Assembly: GCF_000485595.1 (NCBI RefSeq)
Contig: NW_014577187.1
Span: 295,160 to 326,992, forward strand
Length of the DNA: 31,833 bases
Source: Priapulus caudatus
Lineage: Eukaryota; Priapulida; Priapulimorpha; Priapulimorphida; Priapulidae
Direction of reading: 5' to 3'
Below the pieces are notes generated by a model. The model was not told where the DNA came from and did not search any database. It saw nothing but the letters and a program-made list of their open reading frames with translations. The translations under genes and the position numbers were made by a program. This document shows, in pieces, positions 1-9,900 of this stretch; the stretch's first letter is position 1; each line of letters starts with the position of its first letter.

Positions 1-176
1 TCCGGGGGTAAATGTCGGGGTAATTGTCCGGGGGTAAATGTCCGGGGGGTAATTGTCCTGGGGTAAATGTCCGTGGGGGGGTGGTGATTGTCCGGGGGGT
101 AAATGTCCGGGGGGTGATTGTCCGGGGGGTAAATGGCATGGGGGGTAATTGTCCGGGGGGTATTTGTCCTGATACC
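1..176. repeat. G-rich tandem array, about 15-bp unit
   Basis: About eleven degenerate copies of a 14-16 bp unit, TCCGGGGGGTAAATG, often alternate with a TCCGGGGGGTAATTG form, so the higher-order period is near 30 bp. Each unit has a run of four to seven G on the plus strand. The array touches the window edge, so its true length is unknown. It lies upstream of the first visible KYNU exon and is probably intronic. Small reading frames through it are Gly/Val repeats with no sign of coding. Confidence 0.9.
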
Positions 177-266
177 GAATTTTTGATGTCAGTTTATAGA
201 ATACAATGAGATATTAAACCTTTTGTTATATGCTCAGCCATTTCAAAACCATGTTACATGCATTAA

Positions 267-864
267 AGTCCGGGTCACAACAGATCGTACGAAATTTTGT
301 CGTGGTAGACCCATAAAATATTTGTCGTGGCCAGATCTTGCAACATGCCCGAAATGTATTTCGAGTGGTCACAAGGGCCACGACACATTAAAGATGGTTT
401 GGCGATGGGGACGCAACAGAAAAAAAGATATGTCGTGGGTGTGTCGCAAGTTAGTCGTGCGACAGTCGTGAGTTGTCGGGCATTGTCGGGGGGGGGGCTG
501 TTTTTTACGTGAACAGGTCGTGGTTCACTCGTGGAATGCGCGTGCTACAGTTGTGCGACTGTCGCACAACAGTCGTGGGACGCGTGAGCGCGTTCGTCTC
601 CCGACTATATAACGACGTATTATCGCACCACAGTCGCAAGACTGTCGTAGGACAGACTCACGACAACCAGAAGACATAGATACCACAAAAAATCGTGGAA
701 CAAAAAAGGTGCATGTTCAATTTTGCCTCACGACGGCAAGTCGATGCCAGTATGCTCAAAATTTCGTAGGACTGTCTTGCGACAACCCCCAATGACCTAC
801 GATTTGCCCAAATTTTCTGTCGTGTCGTGACACAAATGCGTCTTGGGCTCGTTGTGACCGAGGC
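267..864. mobile_element. Short inverted-repeat element, possibly TTAA-targeting
   Basis: The left end reads CCGGGTCACAAC near 270-282. The right end, read in reverse, is CTCGGTCACAAC near 851-862. TTAA lies on both sides (263-266 and 865-868), as expected for piggyBac-type insertion, although the short imperfect ends make a PIF-type assignment possible too. The interior is full of GTCGTGG and GTCGCA words in both orientations and has no transposase frame. Confidence 0.45.
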
Positions 865-920
865 TTAAGTGCTAGAAGGCCATACAATTGTGTAATATAA
901 TATGGTAATCTATTTTTCAG

Positions 921-992
921 CTATCTTTTTACAAACCAACGTCAAGTCGGTATAAGATTATGCTGGAGTCGCAAGCATTTCCATCAGATCAC
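921..992 (+). CDS. KYNU: KYNU exon a (AFPSDH segment)
   Basis: The 24 codons start in phase 0 after TTTTTCAG and end in phase 0 before GTAAGT. They read [16 protein letters not shown] then SQAFPSDH, matching the animal enzyme segment around FKPTPKRYKILLE and AFPSDH. The reading is uninterrupted. The exon that should precede it (the NALTVNLHLLM region) is not visible in bases 1-920. Confidence 0.9.
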
Positions 993-3900
993 GTAAGTGT
1001 TTAACTGTCAGAAGTACTGTATATGACATAGGCATGAACATTACGTTAACATGAACGATGGAAATGTGTACAGATGGCCAGTTGCCTGGGGCAAGTGAAT
1101 TGGAGAGAGTGATTGTGGCAGGTCTGCCAGCATATGTTCGTACTGAAGTAGTTCTACGGGCAAGTGAAAGTCTCAAGGGCAACACACCACATGGTATATG
1201 GCAGTAGATTAATTATTATGAGATTTCCACTTATGTCCCAAAATGACAATGTGTGTGGTGGGCAGGGGGTGTCATGTATATGTATGTATCGGGTAGAAAT
1301 TAGTTTGAAAATTTACAGGCCAGCCGGGCCTGTAGGTAAGGGATTTTACAGGCCCGCCAGGCAAATTACAGGCCTGGACACAAAATTGACACAAGTGAGC
1401 GATACTGCGGTAACTTTTCATCCTCGCTGGCGTGCCGGGGACGGTTTTGCATGCTGGGGTGGATTTTCTATGGGCCCATCGGGCTTGCTAATATTAGAAA
1501 TGTCAGGCCCGAGCCTTAAAATACGGGCATCGGGCCTGCGGCCCCTTTATAATTTTGTCCCATGATGTATATATATACTAGCCGGGTATCCGGCGTTGCT
1601 CGGGGGAAAAACACGTAGAAACAACTTTTAGAGCAAATTCAGCCGCATATATTTACTTGATTGTAAGGATAGATTCGTAACAGAGAAACAAACAATAAAC
1701 AATATTCAGACAAAAACGGTTCTAACGATTCTATGATTCTGTGTAGTAAAAGCTTCTGGATATACAGCACTGTTATGAAATTGCGCCAAGTTATCATGAA
1801 TACTGTTTATTAAGTACAGTATTGAGCATCCGATTGGTATCTGAAGAATACCTGGACAGGGCGACATAAATTATGGTGTTCGTGACGATGTGGTTAACTG
1901 CATATATTAACAGCAACTCTCAAATGTACAACTGACGCCACAGCTGCACGGGTTCGTTCTGTATTTCGTTCTGTACCTTCGTACCTGTACATAGGTGGTA
2001 CGCGTTTGGGTGCACGTGTGCGTGTGCCAGTGGATGCAAATTCACGCACACCCCACACCTATATACAGGTACACACACGCACGCACGCACACACATGTGA
2101 ATATGGTGTAAAATTATCAGTTGTCCAAAAATCATATGCAGTCACAGATATAGCAGTCTGGTAGATCTGTTTGATTTAACACATTTAACATGACCAGTCT
2201 GTACACAAAAGGAATGATTGAGTGTGAACAGCGACACTGAATTATATTTGTAAATATAATATAATGTAATATTTATCGTATTTATATATTTTATCATTTT
2301 CATATAATCAAGAGCATATAAAGAAGGAGAGCGTACAACGGTAAAATGCTGAAACCATGTTGCAGTATTAGTCGAATTAATAAACTTTCCCCATGTTATT
2401 TTGACGATTCTTTGCAGTATTATTGATCAGCTGTCCGCTACTTCGTTCGTATAACACAACCGCATGTCCCTACGATGCCCTATCGCTGAAGTAATGAGCG
2501 GCGAAAATCTGGTATTTTCGCGGAACACCGACTAGATTAGTCAGTTACTGTGACGCGCTCGTGTGGTCTACGGCCCACACTGTGGCAGTGTGTTGCTTCC
2601 GGTCGCCGCTGTGTAGCGCCATAGTGGCGCTGACTCACGTCATACTACAGAGTTTACTATACATCCAGCGTGAGGTGGGCGTGAGTGGGCACAGGTGGGG
2701 GTCATCACTATGGCAATCAATAACAAACGTCATTGCATTCCATTTTGTCATCATTGACGGACACGCGAGGTTTACCGAGTTATAACACTTCGAGAGACGG
2801 TCGCAGTAACTGACTGTTCTCGAGTCGGTTTTCGCGAAAATACCAGATTTCACTGCTCATTATTCCAGCGTAGGGGCATCGTAGGGACATGCGGTTTTTG
2901 TTATATGAACAAGGTAGGAACTGATCAATAATACTGCAAATAATTGTCAAATAAAACGGGGAAAGTTTTATTAATTCGACTAATACTGGCAACATGTTTT
3001 TTAGCATTTTACCGTTGTACGCTCTCGCTTCTTTATATGCTCTTGATTAAAGCGTATCGAATCTAATATAGAATATTATATCATACATAAAATAATTGTG
3101 TAAAATATTTTAGCAGTACATAATTGAGTCTCAGCTGCAATCACCGTGGCTAAATACATCTGAAGAGCCATGATTTGGCATTAAGCCACGAGAGGTAAAT
3201 ATAAGTCTTGTTCCTCTCTCGTACAATAAAACGTTTATCGGTTACCGTCTAGGAATACGTGCTTGAAGGCATAGAAAGGTCAATTTGGCGTTTTCTTGAG
3301 TGCCAGTTATGCAGTGAAACTGTCTCTATAGAACAAGGCACCAATATATATAAGGATACTGTCGTGTTTCTATTGTATGAACCTTACATGCATGTGTGAC
3401 TAGGTAATGTTTGCATTCATTTGCTATATTATAATGTATGGTATTACTATTTTACATAGAATAATACGTTTGTTCTGTTTGCACTCAAGTGCACAGTGAC
3501 TTGTATGTGATAATGCTAATGTATATATACAGATATTAGGATTTGTTCTATATTATTCTATATAGGGTCTTTGTCTTTGAGAATCGTCATTTAATACATG
3601 CGTGATAAGACAAAATAAGCCGGTTGTGAATTATGCAGGGTGAGACGCATGCTCATACAAAGACATCTTGGACAGGATAAATGAAGAAGGTGACAGTGTA
3701 GCCATCATAATGTTTTAGTGGCGTCAATATTACACTGGCAGTTATTTGACATGGAAAGTATCACGAAAGCTGGCAAAAAAAGGTGTGGCATTTTAAGGCT
3801 CATAGGTCTATTATGTCCTATTGTCCCCCAGGGTAGCTGGCCGGAACGTACCCCTGGTACGGTCCAGTATACCGGAACGTCCCTGGTAACTATCTGATAT

Positions 3901-6900
3901 GGTTAGGGTTAGGGTTAGGGAGTAGGCGTAGGCGACTCCCTAGACTCGTTAGTAGAGTAGGCGGAGGTACGGTTCGGCATATTAGATAGTACCAGCAGAG
4001 CATATAAATCATGTTGATTTATATGCTCTGGTACCAGGGTACGTTCCGGTATACTGGACCGTACCCAGGTTACGTTCCGGCAGTACCCTGGGGGACATAG
4101 ACCCTCTCAGCCATTATAAGGGTGTACTGACATCTCGATTATGAGTAGTGGGGATTCTGTACGTAAACATGTTTGTGTGCACTTGACACAAGGCACATGT
4201 GAAGACCCTGTTGATTTTAAAGTCAATGGCTAATTGATTTCTGAATGGGTCTTGGGAATTTCGAGTTTCACGTTTGGGACAGGGGCTAGTTTGAGCGCGA
4301 GATGAGATGAATATATTGGCAATCGGGTTTGTGCCGAAGTACACGTTCCTTTCATTGTTTGGTTTTCATTTAATAGTGGTTTCAAGTGCTCCATGCAATA
4401 ATAGTTAAGGTTGTATGCAATCGGGCACAATGGTGTAAATGTACAGCATTTTATTAATATTTTTAGGGTTGCATTGTTGCATTTGATTTGGCACATGCTG
4501 TAGGTAATGTACCATTGCATCTACATGACTGGGGAGTAGACTTTGCATCGTGGTGCACTTATAAAGTGAGTATCACATGTTATGTAAATTAATCGTATTT
4601 GCAAAAATGAAAAAAAAACTGTCAAGTGTGATATGCATTGACATTTCTGATATCTCTGATATTATTGATATTGTTCATTGTGTATGACTCATGACCTCTT
4701 TCAGTTGTGAAGTGTTTAGTGGAAACGTTTTTTTGCCATTGATGTTTAATTGACAAAATGAAATTGTTAAAAACATTGCTTAAATATGTCATCAATGAGA
4801 GCATCAGGTAAGTTGGTAAACTAACTATAGTAGAGCAATATTCTCTACTAAGTCTCACATTTTAGAGCTAGTTATGTAACATAGTACGTTTACACACCAA
4901 AACAATCATCTATTACCATCTGTGGCATCATTAGGGCATTGTGCTATCAAACCTGTGGTACTGGTCACCTCCCTCTCTCATCCATCCTCTATAGAATGGG
5001 TAACTGTCTATAAAAGACACTTGGCGTTTCCACTCACAGTCGTAGAGTGAAGCCCGTTCTATAGAACGGACGCCTCTCTATAAAGAATATGCAGTCTTTC
5101 AGTTGAGTGACCTTCATATGCAGCTTTGACTGTACAAGTATTATAGCCTAATTCTCAGTTGTTCGTGAAGTAGTAATATTCTGTGTGATTCTTGCAGTAT
5201 CTGAACAGTGGCGCAGGCTGTATAGCAGGCGTGTTTATTCACGAGAAGCATCATCACGCTGTCAAGCCAACGCTAACCGGCTGGTGGGGCCACGAACATG
5301 CAACTCGCTTTAACATGGACAACAGTACGTAGATGAAGTCGCGTTAACATTGCCAGCAGTATTTATCTGAACATATTATCTCGTTTTTACATGGACAAAA
5401 GTATGAACGTAAATAGCTCCTATTTGATTAGCCTCATCATTTGATTTTGTGTGCCTTCTTTTCATCGTACTTGCATTAGACACTTGGAACCTCTCTAATG
5501 TGACTATGTCATCATTTAAGATTGCTTAACCTCGCAGCTAAATGCATATATAGACCTACTGTGAGCTCGTCTATAATGCAAAAATTCACTAGAACTCATT
5601 TGTATTGCTACTTTCATAACATTTCTTCTCAAAATCTAAACGAAATTACTTATTTTACGAAAGTAACACCACAGTGATGTTTACACATCAAGACACAGCG
5701 GAGCGATCGTTAACAGTTCTTTTCTATGATAAAACAAGTTATAATTCATTATTATGTGTTTATTCAGTACAAAATTGTGAAATTTGTTTAAATCATATTG
5801 TTATCTATATTACTTATGCAATTAGGAAACAAATATAGTGTTTTCGTTCCAGGAACTATTTGCGCTAGCGTAGGGCTACTGCTGCTGAGAGTGTCTATGT
5901 CCCCCAGGTTACTATTGGAGGGTACCCTGGGTACAGTTCGATATATCGGAACATACCCTGGTACTATCTAATATGCTGGACCGTACCTCGCCTACTCTAC
6001 TAACGAGTCTAGGGAATCGCCTACTCCTTAACCCTAACCCTAACCCTAACTATATCAGATAGTTACCAGGGTACGTTCCAATATATCGAACCATACCCAG
6101 GGTACCCTCCGATAGTACCCTGGGGGACATAGACCCTATGAGTGCTACTGCTAGCTGTGTGACATAACAACATCGTACGTAATTTTGAAAATCCCAATAG
6201 TTGTAGCACTTCTCTGGCTTAATGACAACATTTCGTGATGTTTACACACTGCAAGTATGCTCACAGTAGGTCTATATAGGCTTATTGTTGCGAGGTTTAT
6301 CCATTTTAAGGTTACCGCAAACACAATATGTTTATCGCTTTACAGATTTTTGGGCATACTTGTATCCGACTGTGGTCAGTGTTATACTGTAAGTCATTAG
6401 AATGGGAGGGTAATGTGTTAGACACTTGTGCATAATAATAGCTAGGTGTGGCATTAGCTCCTGTAACCAATTGTGTGCGAGTCTTTGCATACAAAGGTTT
6501 CTGAAAATTGGGATAAGTTAAAATTCAGTTGAATTTGGAATATGTTCAACTAGTATTTTAATATCATTGTGTTATAATGGTTATATACCCAATTTATTGT
6601 GTTGTTGTTTTAATTGTGAGGTATAGTTGTGCTGAAAGGGTTGTTGTCGTATCAGGTACTACATATATGTACCCGAGGTAGTTTTAGGTTGTTTAGTATT
6701 ATGTTTATATTTTTTTATGAGGTATGTTTAGGTTTAGGTTTAGGGTACACTTCTGTAGTACAAGTCTGGTACACTTTGTGTATACATATATGTACATCGG
6801 GTACATATATGTAGTGCCTGATACGACAACGACCCCTTCAGCTATAGTTGTGTGGAGTGGTGGTATTGTGGTTGTGTGTTGTGGTATGGGTGTATTGTCC

Positions 6901-9900
6901 CATGTAATGCATTATGCTATCGGCAAAACATGGTAGTACGCTTGCATTTCAACCAGGTGCTTCTCAATTTACAGTAATTTAGATATTACCAGAAAAACTA
7001 TACAGAGTTCAGTAGTTACAAGGACATTAAAATCGTCATGATCATCATGTGATATATAAGTTCGTAAAGTGATAGATATAACAATAGAAGGATTTTTTAA
7101 TTTTACAACTGAGACACACAGTAGTTTTCAGTAATATTTATCTGCGCTTTCTGGTTGACTAATGTCATTTGCTAACTATGCTGGCACTTCTTTTCTGCAG
7201 AGATGGTGTCATCTCCGGGTCCTGATGGTTTTCGTGTAAGCAACCCTTCTGGAGTGCTTTGTGCATGTTTGCATGCGAGTCTGGAGGTATGTTATATTTG
7301 ACTGAGCTGGCATACGATCTCTCCTCATTATATATAATAAATAATACCTGAACTAATTATAAGAGCTACTAAATAAAAAGGTATTATTTGCTCTTGAATG
7401 TGTATATATATATATGAGTGTAGATAATAGAAGATATTCTGTTTCATAGGAATTTTGCTAGAAGTTTTCTATTACCTATGTTTATATTCCTGATATATTG
7501 TAGCTGCTAACTACAGTATACACCAGATGTAGGAAAAATTTAGCCAGGTACTTGTGCTGTTTTTGCTACTTTATTATACAACTAATTACAGTATACCACT
7601 AGCTATCAGTGCTATTTTACGTTAGAGTATTGTTTATTTAGTATCTATGCCAATTATGGAAGAGATAGATTAGCTGGGAGAGAGACAATTGCCCAGCTAA
7701 ACAGACAGACAGACAGGGAGACAGACTGATAAGCTGATATGTAGAACAACAGACAAACACAAACAGATAGATACACTAGTATAGGAACACGAATGTTACG
7801 CAGTAATTTGGCTGATAGTGCCCCCCCCCCCAGCTCCCAGGCCTATGCCGGTATACCGGAACGTACCCTGGTAACTATCTGATATGGTTAGCGTTAGGGT
7901 TAGGGAGTAGGCGTAGGCAACTCCCTAGACTTGTTAGTGGAGTAGGCGAGGTACGGTCCGGCATATTAGATAGTACCATGGTACGTTCCGGCAGTACCCA
8001 GGGAGACATAGACCCTGGCAGCAGTAATTTGTTACACGGACTCCACTGTCACACGATTCTAATGTGCCGCACCTTTGCGACAGTGAGCGACTGCTGCAAG
8101 GTGGCTAATCTCGAGGTAGAATTCATACTCGTATCGCCAATATCAAAAGTGACATTAGCAGCTTCGGTACCTCCCAGTGCACGCGACCGTTAGCATTCGT
8201 CTTCTGCTTCCAGGTGTTCAGCATGACGTCGATGGAAGCGATACGTGAAAAGTCGCTGCTGCTCACTGCTTACCTGGAGCTATTGCTGAAGCGTCTCCTG
8301 CCCTACCCCCCACGTGCCAACGGCGACTCGTGCGTGCGCATCCTCACGCCGTCCGACCCAATGCAGCGAGGTGCTCAGCTGTCCATCTGGCTATCGATTC
8401 CTGTTCAGAGTGTGAAGGTGGAACTGGAGAAGCGGGCTGTCGTGGTGGGTAACTCAATTCCTGCACGTAACCGATGAAGGGCAATGAATGATAATTATAA
8501 TTATTTATTTATTGTGGTTATGACAATATTTAAAGGGCAAATTTTGAATCTTGAAAAGCACGATGCATTGTGTGGGTTTTTGACTATCAAACACATACGG
8601 TCTGTACAATGTACATACGATCGTAATTTCAAATTGAGTAACTTCACAGTTCTTGCTTCGCTACCTTTGCAAGTTGGTACAAAACGTTTTCACCTCCGAC
8701 AGTGATGCACTATCCTCCTGACGTGTATATATTTTAAACAAAAAATACAGCTATCCACGCTGTTGGTGAATGCTAGAATAACAGACAGACTATTGTTTAG
8801 AAGTATATATAAATACACTGCCAAATTCATATTATTTGTTCAGTTCCATTGCGCATTAATTACCTCACAAACCAGACTTCTTAATGTTGTTAATCAATCT
8901 CCCCAAAAGAAATCCAGTCCTGATCTTACATGCTGTGTCATGTGACAGTAAAGTACGAGTTTAGCAAAGAAATGTGTGCACTTTATGTTCTAAGACAAGT
9001 GATGAGCCCAGCATGCGTGGGAAAATGTGCAGTGCTGAAACCTCTTTTACACCTCATTCGCCGATTGTGATTTAAATTGTCAACAACTAGGTATACAATT
9101 CGGATCATTGTTAATTGAGGTTTTTAGCTCGCCTTGACATCGTCAAGATGAGCTATTGCCATGGGGTGTCGTCCGTCCGTCCTTCCGTCCATCCGTCCAT
9201 CCGTCAACATTTGGCTACGGTCAACGATAACTCAAGAACCGTTTGACCCACATGTTTCAAATTGCATATAATTGTTACTCCTATGGCAGAGGTTTGAACA
9301 TCCTATTTTGGAGCACGCCAGTCGACCTACATTCGAGCCACGTCCACTTTTTGGCAAAAATGGAAATGGCCATAAAGCAGTTTAGGTTCAATGGATTTTG
9401 CTCATTTCTGGTATGTGAATGAATAAGGACTGGCCCCAAAACATATCACACAGGTTTTGATTTTTTTTTAATTACGCAAATTAGGTAGATTTTTTGCAAT
9501 TTCACTATGCATTTCAGTGTCTGCCTACGGTCAACGATAACTCAAGAACCGTTTGACCCACATGTTTCAAATTGAATACAGTTGTTACTCCTAAGGGAGA
9601 GATTTGAACTTCCTATTTTGGAGCATGCCAGTCGACCTACTTTCGAGCCACACCCACTTTTTGGCAAAAATGAAAATGGCCATCTAAATTCATTCGATTT
9701 TGTTAAATTTTGGTATATGTGAATGTGTAAGGCTAGCCCCAAAACAGTTGTTACTCCTATGGGAGAGATGACAACGTCCTATTACGTTTATTTCGTCTAA
9801 CTGGTCAACAACTCTACAATCATACCTATATACGTGTAATATTGTGTTTTAGATTCTTCGTTACAGTAATTTGACTGGAATATTTTATTGTTTTTATTTG

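Noticed and set aside
3901-3920. A chromosome end or telomere junction, because of TTAGGG units
   Set aside because: Only three hexamers occur at each site, inside short transposons with target duplications, in both orientations and in gene introns.
8214-8477. An 87-residue stand-alone protein starting at 8214 or 8223
   Set aside because: The first 77 codons are a KYNU exon, and the last residues before the stop are intron.
9542-9742. A 66-residue minus-strand protein
   Set aside because: It lies wholly inside the 310-bp tandem unit of a repeat, and the other unit does not keep the same frame.
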